A DNA stretch of 7,953 nucleotides from positions 1 through 7,953 of the forward strand of contig CANHTV010000149.1 of assembly GCA_947463285.1 (NCBI GenBank), in the 5' to 3' direction. The first letter of the stretch is position 1, and each line of letters opens with the position of its first letter. The DNA comes from Verrucomicrobiaceae bacterium. Lineage in GTDB: Bacteria > Verrucomicrobiota > Verrucomicrobiia > Verrucomicrobiales > Verrucomicrobiaceae. Under the pieces are notes generated by a model. That model saw nothing but the letters and a program-made list of their open reading frames with translations. It did no database searches and was not told the DNA's origin. The position numbers were made by a program, and so were the translations under genes. Positions 1-7,068 of this stretch are shown here, piece by piece.

Positions 1-1
1 A

Positions 2-1309
2 CTGACTTGGCGGATCGCTCTGCCCATGAGCGTGGGGATGTTTTTTAACACGATGTTTAACGTCGTGGACACGCTTTGTGCGGGCTGGCTCGGCACGGAG
101 GCCTTGGCGGCGCTGTCGCTATCATTTCCAATCTTTTTTCTCGTGATCGCCTCAGGCAGCGGACTGAGCCAAGGCAGCACGGCCCTGCTGGCGAACGCGC
201 TCGGAGCCGACAGGCTGGATGATGCACGGCGCTTGTTTGCCCAATCGCTGCTCTTTGCCATCGTGGCCGGACTGATGCTTTCCCTGCTTGGCTGGCTGGC
301 AGCGCCCTGGCTTTGCCAGCAACTCGGTGCTGAGGGCGAGTACCTGCGCACGGTGCTGGACTACCTGAATGTCATCCTCGCAGGTGGCGTATTTTTCCTC
401 CTGACGATGATCTTGAACGCCGCCCTCTCGGCACAGGGCACGACCTGGGTTTATCGAAACTTTTTGATCGTCAGCTTTGTCGCGAATGCGCTGTTGAATC
501 CCCTGCTGATGTGGGGTTTTGCAGGCATCCCCGCACTCGGGGTGAGCGGCATCGCGCTGGCGACAGTGCTGGTGCAAATCGGCGGCGTGCTGTTCCTGGG
601 CAGTCATGTCCGAAAGCTGCCCTACTGTGAAAGCCTGCGCCTCCAGGACTTCCGACCTGATGCGACACTGCTGCGGCGCATCGCAGGCCAGGGCATCCCG
701 GCTGCCCTTAACATGCTGACGGTAGCGCTCGGTGTTTTTGTCATCACCTGGTTCGTGAAACACTTTGGCAAGGAAGCCGTGGCCGCCAGTGGCATTGCCA
801 CACGCATCGAGCAGATCGTGCTCATGCCAGCCATCGGGCTAAACACGGCGGTACTCAGCATCGTGGGGCAGAATCATGGCGCAGGCCTGCATCATCGCGT
901 CCGTGAGGCCTGGATCACCAATGTGAAATACGGAGCTGGGCTGATGCTGCTGGGCGGCCTGATCATCGGACTTCTTCGCGAGCACGCCATGCGCTTGTTC
1001 ACGGATGACCCTATCGTCATTGGTCACGGCCGTGACTACCTGCTCAGCGCCACCTTCACCCTGGCGGCCTATCCTATTTTGTTCGTCACCGTCTTTGCCA
1101 TGCAGGGCATCAAAAAGCCTGCCTATGGACTGTGGATGGGACTGTATCGTCAGCTGCTGGCACCTGCGGTGATCTTTCAAACCCTGGCCTTCACGCTTGC
1201 CTGGGGCACCTGGGGTGTGTGGTGGGGCATCTGCATCGTCAACTGGAGCGGTGCCCTGTTTGCCCTCTACTGGGGCTGGAAAAAGATCGGCCTCAGCCCC
1301 CGCGCCTGA
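2..1309 (+). CDS. MATE-family multidrug/drug-sodium (or proton) antiporter, 5' end outside window
   Basis: Integral inner-membrane antiporter of the MATE family, expected to export cationic drugs or metabolites in exchange for Na+ or H+. The frame is open from base 2 and reads LTWRIALP before the first ATG at base 26. This resembles the usual MATE N-terminus just ahead of helix 1, so the true start is probably upstream of the window and the ATG at 26 is internal. The visible part is about 435 residues, close to the family's usual 440-470. It is a series of hydrophobic helices with the expected two-fold repeat. Half one shows VDTLCAGWLG, SGSGLSQGSTALLANALGA; half two shows ASGIATRIEQI, LMPAIGLNTAVLSIVGQNHG. 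These are the typical helix 1/2 and 7/8 regions of NorM/DinF-like proteins. It ends at TGA 1307-1309. Family assignment is firm; substrate and coupling ion cannot be read from the sequence. Confidence 0.93.
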   Translation: MTWRIALPMSVGMFFNTMFNVVDTLCAGWLGTEALAALSLSFPIFFLVIASGSGLSQGSTALLANALGADRLDDARRLFAQSLLFAIVAGLMLSLLGWLAAPWLCQQLGAEGEYLRTVLDYLNVILAGGVFFLLTMILNAALSAQGTTWVYRNFLIVSFVANALLNPLLMWGFAGIPALGVSGIALATVLVQIGGVLFLGSHVRKLPYCESLRLQDFRPDATLLRRIAGQGIPAALNMLTVALGVFVITWFVKHFGKEAVAASGIATRIEQIVLMPAIGLNTAVLSIVGQNHGAGLHHRVREAWITNVKYGAGLMLLGGLIIGLLREHAMRLFTDDPIVIGHGRDYLLSATFTLAAYPILFVTVFAMQGIKKPAYGLWMGLYRQLLAPAVIFQTLAFTLAWGTWGVWWGICIVNWSGALFALYWGWKKIGLSPRA

Positions 1310-1347
1310 TTTGACAAACTCACGCACAACGCCAATGGCGTGCTTCC

Positions 1348-1785
1348 ATGTCCGCCAAACCCGATCCCGCCACGCTGCCGTGCAGTCCTCTCGAAGAAAC
1401 CGCCGGCCTGAAGTACTTCCCGCGCATGATCGCCAAGGTCCGCCTGCATGAAGCGGGTCAGCTCTGGGAAGATCTGCACGCCAACCTCGGCAAAGGCAGC
1501 GACGGGGCGCTGGTGGACTTTTTGCACATCCCCTACGACGAGCTGAAAGCCCGCGTGCTCCAAGGCGGCAGCGATGAGGAAATCCTCGCCTGGTGCCAGC
1601 AGCAGAGCCGGGTGCTGAATGACAACGAGAAGCTCATCTGGAACCACTACGTCAAAACGCTCGGACTGAATGACCACATCACCGCCATTTTGGCCAAGCG
1701 TAAAGCCGACGGCGGCCTCGCGGATCGCGATGACATCCAGACCATCGCTCATTATATCGACGTGGACGAGGGAAGGCTACCATAG
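1348..1785 (+). CDS. DUF5069 domain-containing protein
   Basis: Cytoplasmic protein of 145 residues with no signal peptide or membrane segment. From memory of the family it matches DUF5069, a roughly 140-residue domain of unknown function common in Verrucomicrobia. Recognisable pieces in order are FPRMIAKVRLHEAG (about residues 24-37), HANLGKGSDG (44-53), a GGSDEEILAWC segment in the middle, and a conserved-looking tail ADRDDIQTIAHYIDVDEGR. The start is the ATG at 1348, 38 bases after the MATE stop, in the same direction. There is no Shine-Dalgarno sequence before it. A small inverted repeat (ACGCC-AAT-GGCGT, 1329-1341) sits just upstream. It could be co-transcribed with the transporter. No biochemical role is assigned. 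It ends at TAG 1783-1785, 17 bases from the end of the converging hydrolase pseudogene. Confidence 0.85.
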   Translation: MSAKPDPATLPCSPLEETAGLKYFPRMIAKVRLHEAGQLWEDLHANLGKGSDGALVDFLHIPYDELKARVLQGGSDEEILAWCQQQSRVLNDNEKLIWNHYVKTLGLNDHITAILAKRKADGGLADRDDIQTIAHYIDVDEGRLP

Positions 1786-1802
1786 TCATTTGGGCCCTTT
1801 GG

Positions 1803-3097
1803 CTACTCCCACGCCACTCGCATAAACTCCGGCGCGGGGCCTTTCCAGAGCGGGACTTCGTTGGCAGGGAGGCCGTGGTTGGCGCAGAGGCCGAGTTGGT
1901 CGATTTCGGACCAGTTTGTCGGCGAACCTTCAGCGGAGGTGAAGTCGCTCAGGGCAAGGGTGAGGGTTTGCGGAGCGTCGGTCCCTTGAATCTCGCGCTG
2001 GCAGACGAAGGTGCGGCGTGGACCGCGGTAGCTGCGCCATTCGTTTTGCTGGAGGACAATGCTGAGGCGATTGGTTTGCGGGAGTTTGAGGGTGATGTGC
2101 AGCTTGGAGCCTTCAGGACCGCGCCAGAGAGGATCGGTGACTTTGCGAGTCCAGAGTTGCTGATGAGTGGCGTTGCCGGCATTGAGCACATACCAATCGC
2201 GCATGCCATGCCCAAAGTCGTCGATGATCGTGGACGGTTTCGCGGTGAACTTCGGGTTCGCTTGCTTGACCTCGTCGGCAGTCTGCGAGTGGAGAAGGCT
2301 GCTGAGGCAGAGTTCGGTGATCGGTGTGCCGTAGCCAGGTATCTGTGCGAGCGATTCGCGCTTGGGCAGCGTGTGGTAAACATTTGCGAAGGCGAAGAGC
2401 GGCAGGTCGTGCGTGTGGATCGGCAGTCGGGCGATGGAGCCTTCGGCTTCCTTGACGACCTCGGCGCTGCGCCAGAAGCGGGCACGCGGATCGGGGTCGG
2501 TGCTGTAATAAATCTCCACGCGGTCCACGGGCAGCGTTTTCGCATCTGGTCGCACGTTTAGCATGGGCACGTCGTCGCTCGATTTGAGGCGAAGCTCGCT
2601 CTGCGGCGTCTCCGGCAAGGCTGCGCCACCTTTGAGATGCTGATCAAACCACAGCGGCATGGTGATGGCGACCTCGGGCGTGAGGCGGTGGTTCATGTGC
2701 GGCACCCAACTGTATCGCGTGGGCTGATTTGGAATGAGCGCGTTCGTGCGATATACGTCGTCCATCCAGCCGTGGAAGTCGTTCGTGGCGCTGCGATGCA
2801 ACACCGGGCACTGGATGAGCGGCGCGTAGCTTTCAAAGCTGAGCGTCCGCTTGAAGACCTCGACCTCGCCATTGATCCGGTCCTACTGGTCCGTGCCGCC
2901 GATGAACGAATGCGGCCGCCATCCTCCTACCACTCATGGATCACCTCGACCTCCAGCGGGTCCTTTCGTGGATCAAAATCGGCCCACAACTCCACCACCG
3001 ACTGCGGCACGCCCTCGGCGGCGAACAGCAACTGCAGCTCCAAGAGAGAAAGCGAAGCGACGGCTCCGGTTTGAAGAAGCGTGCGGCGGGTGGTCAT
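1803..3097 (-). pseudogene. Tat-exported alpha/beta-hydrolase (dienelactone hydrolase/esterase-like), internally deleted and frameshifted
   Basis: Remnant of a secreted hydrolase. The original start is the ATG at 3097-3095. It begins MTTRRTLLQTGAVASLSLLE, a twin-arginine signal (TRRTLL, then a hydrophobic stretch and an AA cleavage region), followed by about 30 mature residues ending VEVIHEW. Codon 57 is TAG (2929-2927). Past it the same frame still reads EDGGRIR. A different frame then takes over with HSFIGGTDQ, a second TAG (2885-2883), and DRINGEVEVFKRTLSFESYA running into the long C-terminal part that ends at TAG 1805-1803. That part has a TNDFHGWMDD segment (Asp codon at 2780) and HMNHR (His codons at 2699 and 2690), plausible positions for the acid and base of a hydrolase triad. 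It then continues into a probable beta-rich accessory domain. The nucleophile-serine region is absent, so the middle of the protein has been deleted near 2920-2905. The C-terminal 333 codons are open from a GTG at 2804, but that alone should not be a working enzyme. The family name is from memory and is moderately sure. Confidence 0.8.
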
Positions 3098-3449
3098 GGC
3101 GTAGTTAAATGGGCAGGAGAATAGCTGCAAACGGGGCAGTGCAGAAAAGTGGCCTGCGCTGCTGTGTCTCTCCTTTATGCCAAGTGAAAGACCTCGAACT
3201 TTGGGCATCAATCTTGTTTTTGCTAACATCGCACCGATGTTCGCTTTCAAGTTTTTTGGAGGTTCGACATGTGAGCTGTTTAGAATAGGCTTTGGCCGCC
3301 ACTTGGAGGCTGATGTTATTCATTTTAAGGCGTGGGAGCCTTAGTTTGGGCTCGATGAGGCAGCCAGCCACCCAGATTGAATGTTGATTGGTAGCGCTAT
3401 TCATCGTCCAAGATTGTACTGCTCTTATTAAATGGGTGCGGCAGGCCCT
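3098..3449. other. Intergenic gap between hydrolase pseudogene and ATPase gene
   Basis: This 352-base gap has no gene I can support. A 99-codon open frame exists on the minus strand (3404-3105), but its composition is poor for a protein (scattered Cys, Lys, Arg, Ser, no domain). It holds a perfect inverted repeat, AACATCG-CAC-CGATGTT, at 3225-3241, and part of the hairpin at the end of the ATPase gene (3438-3461). The promoter of the hydrolase pseudogene should lie here, upstream of 3097 on the minus strand, but I see no convincing -35/-10 pair and no Shine-Dalgarno sequence before its ATG. Confidence 0.5.
3225..3241. repeat. Perfect 7-bp inverted repeat with 3-base loop
   Basis: The sequence is AACATCGCACCGATGTT: arms 3225-3231 and 3235-3241 are exact reverse complements around CAC. 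The bases outside do not extend the pairing. It lies about 130 bases upstream of the hydrolase pseudogene start and over 190 bases beyond the ATPase stop. It could be an operator or a small hairpin. There is no T-run after it on either strand long enough to call a terminator. Confidence 0.4.
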
Positions 3450-3461
3450 TCAGCCTGCCGC
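3438..3461. repeat. Perfect 9-bp hairpin at the ATPase stop codon (REP-like or terminator-like)
   Basis: Arms GCGGCAGGC (3438-3446) and GCCTGCCGC (3453-3461) pair perfectly around a 6-base loop (3447-3452). The ATPase stop codon (3452-3450 on the minus strand) lies in the loop, so the last codons of that gene are inside one arm. On the minus strand the hairpin is followed by ACCCATTTAATAAG, a weak U-tract at best. On the plus strand it is followed by TTGTTTTG and later TTTTT. It may act as a transcription terminator, an mRNA 3'-end stabiliser, or be one copy of a dispersed palindromic repeat. Confidence 0.6.
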
Positions 3462-4763
3462 TTGTTTTGAACTCTTTTTCCGCTTCGCCGGACGTTTTTT
3501 GCGTGCTTTCACGGTGTTATTGATGGCTGCTTCGGCCACTGATCTGGCATCTGGAGCTGGCACATTGAACCAATCACGGAAGAGGTGCCCGTTGATGACA
3601 CGAACACTCGGGTCACTGGGATGCCAGTGCGCATATGGCGTGCGACAAGCGAGTAGATGACGATCCGAAGCTGCATCGCCCATGACCTCACGCACCTGAT
3701 GCATCGGCTTGAGAGCTTTGGCATCGCCACCGGTTTCGTTCCACTTCGCTTCGATGAACTGCACGCGGCTATTCAGCCAAACGGCGAAGTCCACTTCCAC
3801 GCCCTGCGCATCCCGCCAGAAGTAGATTTCTGCTGGGCTGGCCTGCGCTTCACGCGCCCGCTTGATCTGCCCCAGGACATAGGTTTCCCAGATCGCCCCG
3901 ATGAAGGTGGACTCCAGCATCTGCTGCGGAGTTGCGAGGCCGAGCAGGAAGCACAGCAGTCCCGTATCGCGAAAATACAGCTTCGGCGTTCTGACGAGGC
4001 GCTTCCCGTGATTGCGGAAGTAAGGGGAGAGGATGTGGACGATGTTCGAGGTTTCCAGCACGCTGAGCCACTGCTTCGCCGTGCTCGCAGCGATGCCGAT
4101 GTCGGAGGAAATCTTGTGCAGATTCACCTGCTGCACCGAAAGCGTGGCGCACATGCGCACAAAGCGTTCGAAGTCGCGCAAGTTCGTGACATTCACGAGC
4201 TGGCGGACATCGCGTTCGAGGTAGGTGGCCATGTAGCTCGCGTAAAAGTCACGCGCAGGCATGTCTGGAACGCGCCAGAGTTCCGGATACCCCCCGCGCC
4301 ACATCATGTCTTCCACCTTCAGCGGCTGCATGGGGTTCGTGTCCATGAGTTCCGCCGGCGCGAGGGTGTCCACTTCGATGATTGCACAGCGACCGGCGAG
4401 GCTTTCGGACACGCTCTGCATGAGCGCGAACTTCTGGGAACCCGTCATCAAAAAGCGCCCCATGCGGTGGCGGTCCGCATCCACAGCCGCCTTGATCGAG
4501 CGAAAGAGAGCTGGAGCATACTGCACTTCATCGAGGATCACCACAGGGTGAGCCGCGAGGGAGTCGAGAAAAGCCGTGCCATTGTGTTCCGCTTCATGTG
4601 CCACGGACGGAAGGTCGAGCGTGTGAAACGGTGCATCCGGGAAGAGATCACGCAGCAAAGTGGTCTTTCCAGTCTGCCGCGCGCCCGTGAGCAAGATCAC
4701 CGGATAGTGCTTCGCGACATCACGGATGCGGTCGGCAAGATGGCGCTGTATGTGGGTGATCAT
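3450..4763 (-). CDS. AAA-family ATPase with DUF4143 domain
   Basis: Soluble P-loop ATPase of 437 residues, the usual length for this widespread and poorly characterised family (AAA_14 plus DUF4143). Walker A is GARQTGKTT (residues 27-35), Walker B is VVILDEVQ (74-81), and a sensor-1-like MTGSQ lies at 106-110. GGYPE (157-161) and YLERDVR (181-187) mark the passage into DUF4143. Residues about 200-250 look like a winged helix. E293, D325 and E338-A-K340 (in WETYVLGQ, VEVDFAV, FIEAKW) form a PD-(D/E)XK nuclease-like pattern. The last 25 or so residues are a Lys/Arg-rich tail, which may bind nucleic acid. Start ATG at 4763-4761 has GGGGAA 12 bases before it. A plausible promoter lies just upstream at 4785-4812. 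The gene stands alone. No signs of decay are seen. Suggested roles in the literature range from DNA transactions to toxin-antitoxin-like functions; none is proven here. Confidence 0.93.
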   Translation of the reverse strand: MITHIQRHLADRIRDVAKHYPVILLTGARQTGKTTLLRDLFPDAPFHTLDLPSVAHEAEHNGTAFLDSLAAHPVVILDEVQYAPALFRSIKAAVDADRHRMGRFLMTGSQKFALMQSVSESLAGRCAIIEVDTLAPAELMDTNPMQPLKVEDMMWRGGYPELWRVPDMPARDFYASYMATYLERDVRQLVNVTNLRDFERFVRMCATLSVQQVNLHKISSDIGIAASTAKQWLSVLETSNIVHILSPYFRNHGKRLVRTPKLYFRDTGLLCFLLGLATPQQMLESTFIGAIWETYVLGQIKRAREAQASPAEIYFWRDAQGVEVDFAVWLNSRVQFIEAKWNETGGDAKALKPMHQVREVMGDAASDRHLLACRTPYAHWHPSDPSVRVINGHLFRDWFNVPAPDARSVAEAAINNTVKARKKRPAKRKKSSKQAAG

Positions 4764-4784
4764 GGCAGGCTAAAGTTCCCCATG

Positions 4785-4812
4785 ATTCTAAAATAGAATT
4801 TAATCGATTCAA
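4785..4812 (-). promoter_or_regulatory. Candidate sigma70-type promoter for the ATPase gene
   Basis: Read on the minus strand, TTGAAT (4812-4807) is followed after 16 bases by TAGAAT (4790-4785), near matches to TTGACA and TATAAT. The -10 box is 22 bases before the ATPase ATG, giving a short leader. The -10 box is one arm of the inverted repeat ATTCTA-AAA-TAGAAT, and the -35 box overlaps CGATT-C-AATCG, so a repressor site could overlap the promoter. Confidence 0.4.
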
Positions 4813-4954
4813 TCGCATATTTTACACGCACATTTATAAAATCATTAAAAACAATGCATTGCAAGGTTTATTTGACTTCCATATGAGCGTTGAAAACTCA
4901 AAAAAAGACGCCCCCAATGCTTAAAAATACTGCGAGCTGTGCGGTTGCCAAGAC

Positions 4955-4966
4955 GACTCCGGAGTC
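4955..4966. promoter_or_regulatory. Perfect 12-bp palindrome upstream of the MocR-type regulator
   Basis: GACTCCGGAGTC is its own reverse complement and ends 113 bases before the regulator's ATG. Self-regulation from a divergent upstream region is common for GntR/MocR proteins, so this is a candidate operator. The smaller inverted repeat at 4999-5011 is another. The link to the adjacent protein is inferred from position only. Confidence 0.3.
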
Positions 4967-5079
4967 TCTTCATTTGAGAATGCGCACCTCCGAGGGACAG
5001 ACACTTTGTCTCCCATCGCCCATCGTTTGATTGTCTTGCCGTTTGTCAGGCATCGCTTCCTGCCCTCTTTGTTGCTGCC

Positions 5080-6501
5080 ATGGCTCGACTGCCGCTCTAC
5101 ATCCAAATCGCCAACGCAGTCGCGAAGTTGATCAGTGATGGTGCACTGCGTCCTGGCGAACGCACGCCCTCTTTGCGCGCTGTCTGTGATCATCATCACG
5201 TCAGCATGAGCACGGCTGTCCAGGCTTTCGTGGAACTCGAATCACGAGGTCTGGTGGAGCCGCAGCCTAAGTCTGGATTTTTTGTCAAACATCCGCCCCC
5301 CAAGACAGACTTGGACCTGCGACCACACCCACCGCGTGTTCCCATGTCGGGCAGCCTTGGCAATCTGCACGCCAGCCTGTTTGATGCCGTGGCATCAGCG
5401 AACTTGATCGCTCTCGGGGGTGCGGTGCCGAGCGCGGACATCCTGCCGACGGTGAAGTTAAATCGCATGCTCGCTGAAAAAGCACGTCACGCGGGATCAC
5501 GAGGTGTCATGTATGATCTACCACCGGGCTCTGAAACGCTGAGGCGGCAAATCAGCAAACGCATGCTCAAGGGCGGCGCAATCGTCTCGCCAGCGGAGAT
5601 CATCACCACCTGCGGAGCCACCGAGGCGCTGATGCTCTGCCTGCGTGCTGTCACTCAACCCGGCGATGTGGTGGTCGTGGAGACCCCCACCTACTTTGGC
5701 CTGCTGCATGTTCTTGAAGCGCTTGCCCTGCGTGTGCTGGAGATCCCCACCGATCCTCAGCACGGCCTGAGGCTGGATGTGTTGAAGAGTGCTTTGAAGG
5801 ACCAGCGCGTGGCCGCCTGCATCGTGCTTCCGGCCTTCAGCAATCCTCTAGGAGCCACGATGCCTGAGGATAACAAACAGCAGCTCGTGGCCCTTTGCAA
5901 AAAGCACGACATCCCTCTGATCGAGGACGACGTCTTTGGCGAGCTGCCTTTCGGGCCCAAGCGATCCCGAACCTGCAAATCCTATGATGACTCGGGCATC
6001 GTCTTGTTTTGCAGTTCCTTTTCGAAGACACTGGCCCCTGGATATCGAGTTGGCTGGGTGACTCCAGGCCGCTTTTTCCACCAGGTTCGAACGGCCAAGC
6101 TGACTCACACGCTGGCGACAGCGACTCTGCCGGAACTCGCGATTGCTGGCTTCCTGGCCGAGGGCGGCTACGACCACTGGCTGAGGGGAGCGCGCGCGAT
6201 CTACAAGAACAACGTGATGCAAGCACGGCGCGCCATCCTCGGGGCGTTTCCTGAGGGCACAACGGTCACTTCACCGCAGGGTGGCTTCCTGCTCTGGGTC
6301 ACCATACCGCTCAAGGTGGATGCCCTGCAACTTTATGAACGGGCGCTGGCACGCGGCATCAGCATCGCTCCAGGTCACATGTTTTCTCTCGATCAACGCT
6401 ACACCAACTGCATCCGCATCTCCTGTGGCGAACACTGGTCAGCACGCATCGCTGGGGCCATCAGGACTCTTGGCGAGCTAGCCAAGCGACTGGCTGAGTA
6501 A
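5080..6501 (+). CDS. GntR/MocR-family transcriptional regulator with PLP-dependent aminotransferase domain
   Basis: A 473-residue fusion of a DNA-binding domain and a fold-type I aminotransferase domain, usual length for MocR-type proteins (E. coli YdcR is of this kind). Residues about 4-72 are a GntR winged helix (PLYIQIANAV, RPGERTPSLRAV, STAVQAFVELESRGLVEPQ, SGFFV). A linker leads to the aminotransferase part from about residue 100. It keeps the catalytic signatures: N255-P256 in FSNPLG, the cofactor-contacting EDD at 282-284, the Schiff-base lysine K316 in SSFSKTLAPGYRVGW, and R446 in IRISCGE for substrate carboxylate. It is likely a sensor that binds PLP or a PLP adduct rather than a working transaminase. 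The start ATG at 5080 gives a domain start matching the family; no Shine-Dalgarno sequence is present (CTCTTTGTTGCTGCC precedes it). It is divergent from the ATPase gene. Regulated genes are unknown; autoregulation is likely. Confidence 0.93.
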   Translation: MARLPLYIQIANAVAKLISDGALRPGERTPSLRAVCDHHHVSMSTAVQAFVELESRGLVEPQPKSGFFVKHPPPKTDLDLRPHPPRVPMSGSLGNLHASLFDAVASANLIALGGAVPSADILPTVKLNRMLAEKARHAGSRGVMYDLPPGSETLRRQISKRMLKGGAIVSPAEIITTCGATEALMLCLRAVTQPGDVVVVETPTYFGLLHVLEALALRVLEIPTDPQHGLRLDVLKSALKDQRVAACIVLPAFSNPLGATMPEDNKQQLVALCKKHDIPLIEDDVFGELPFGPKRSRTCKSYDDSGIVLFCSSFSKTLAPGYRVGWVTPGRFFHQVRTAKLTHTLATATLPELAIAGFLAEGGYDHWLRGARAIYKNNVMQARRAILGAFPEGTTVTSPQGGFLLWVTIPLKVDALQLYERALARGISIAPGHMFSLDQRYTNCIRISCGEHWSARIAGAIRTLGELAKRLAE

Positions 6502-6586
6502 AAGATCCTTGGTTCAGATCTGTACGGGTCACGAATTTGACCATCTGTATCTGGCTGCTTCACGTGCTGAGGCGAACGTGGCGGAC

Positions 6587-6841
6587 ATGAATCTGATTCC
6601 ATGCTTCCCCCTCCTGGCCAAGATGACACCCGAAGGCCTATTCGTGATGAGAACTGTCGGCGTGATCGGCCTGCTCGTGCTGATACCCACAGGCGTTCTC
6701 CTGTGGAAAAAACAGGATGAATGGTTTGGCCGCTGTGGCGACACGCCGAGCGAAACAAGCGGTGGACTCATGTATGGCCGCATGCATGTCTGGGTGCTCT
6801 ACATCGGCGCTCTGCATGTCGCTCTGTGGTTCGCCCTTTGA
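6587..6841 (+). CDS. Small two-helix membrane protein of unknown function
   Basis: I do not recognise this family. From ATG 6587 it gives 84 residues. Residues about 18-40 (GLFVMRTVGVIGLL and on) and 66-84 (MHVWVLYIGALHVALWFAL) are hydrophobic helices, with the second ending at the stop. They are joined by a polar loop beginning KKQDEWFGRC (41-50). Two cysteines (6, 50) and histidines in helix 2 (67, 77) are visible. The frame extends to a TTG at 6509, but those 26 extra residues are not membrane-like, so 6587 is preferred; ATG 6623 is also possible. It starts 85 bases after the regulator's stop on the same strand and could be its downstream partner or a separate unit. The coherent helix pattern argues for a real gene. 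Confidence 0.65.
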   Translation: MNLIPCFPLLAKMTPEGLFVMRTVGVIGLLVLIPTGVLLWKKQDEWFGRCGDTPSETSGGLMYGRMHVWVLYIGALHVALWFAL

Positions 6842-6852
6842 TTCGGCCAGTG

Positions 6853-6930
6853 GGAAATGACCTTCGAATTCTTTCGATGCTAACTTCCACGGCGGAAATG
6901 ACCTTCGAAGCCTTTCGCAGCCAACTTCAC
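6853..6930 (+). repeat. Imperfect tandem duplication, 41-bp period
   Basis: Copy one starts at 6853 and copy two at 6894. Both begin GGAAATGACCTTCGAA (16 identical bases), then differ at two positions, share CTTTCG, differ again, and share AACTTC and AC near the end. Each copy contains an ATG giving MTFE; copy one stops after MTFEFFRC, while copy two runs MTFEAFRSQLHC and on to TGA at 6982-6984 (28 codons). Neither looks like a real gene. They may be remnants of a duplicated gene start. Confidence 0.6.
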
Positions 6931-7068
6931 TGCAACCATCATCAGCCTGGGCAAGATTTCAAAAAACCAACTGGCAGAAAATGAATGGCCTCCTGTCGTT
7001 GTGAAACTTAATGCTACAGCAAAATCTACGCTTGGCTTTGCAGAGGCTATCCGTTAATTTGATTCATC

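Larger units (their letters stand above)
4764..5079. other. Divergent AT-rich intergenic region with several palindromes
   Basis: A 316-base gap between two divergently transcribed genes. The half next to the ATPase (about 4780-4905) is strikingly AT-rich against the surrounding coding DNA. It carries ATTCTA-AAA-TAGAAT (4785-4799), CGATT-C-AATCG (4805-4815), and CAATGCATTG (4852-4861). The half next to the regulator carries GACTCCGGAGTC (4955-4966) and AGACA-CTT-TGTCT (4999-5011). A 37-codon frame (4917-5030, +) starts with ATG but looks like chance. The region probably holds promoters for both flanking genes. Confidence 0.55.

Noticed and set aside
1311..1341. TTGACA directly after the MATE stop as a -35 box for the DUF5069 gene
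   Set aside because: No acceptable -10 box lies 16-18 bases downstream (the region reads CCAATGGC), so the match is probably chance.
1875..2561. Long plus-strand frame (228 codons) across the hydrolase remnant
   Set aside because: It is antisense to the hydrolase C-terminal half, which has clear protein-like motifs. The plus-strand translation has no recognisable domain.
3105..3404. 99-codon minus-strand frame in the gap before the hydrolase remnant
   Set aside because: No domain, signal or coherent helix pattern; composition looks like translated non-coding DNA. Kept only as part of the gap description.
4764..4776. GGCAGGCTAAAG beside the ATPase start, similar to part of the hairpin at the other end of that gene
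   Set aside because: Only about 12 bases, without the second arm; a chance similarity is likely, so I did not call flanking repeats or a mobile element.
3657..4796. 379-codon plus-strand frame opposite the ATPase gene
   Set aside because: It mirrors the ATPase coding strand; its His/Arg-rich translation is typical of an antisense shadow, and the ATPase motifs are unmistakable.
4917..5030. 37-codon plus-strand frame that could be a leader peptide for the regulator
   Set aside because: No ribosome binding site, no attenuator-like hairpins, no run of one amino acid.
6502..6586. Terminator after the regulator gene (AGATC...GATCT near 6503-6521)
   Set aside because: Only 5 bp of pairing with a 9-base loop and no T-run.
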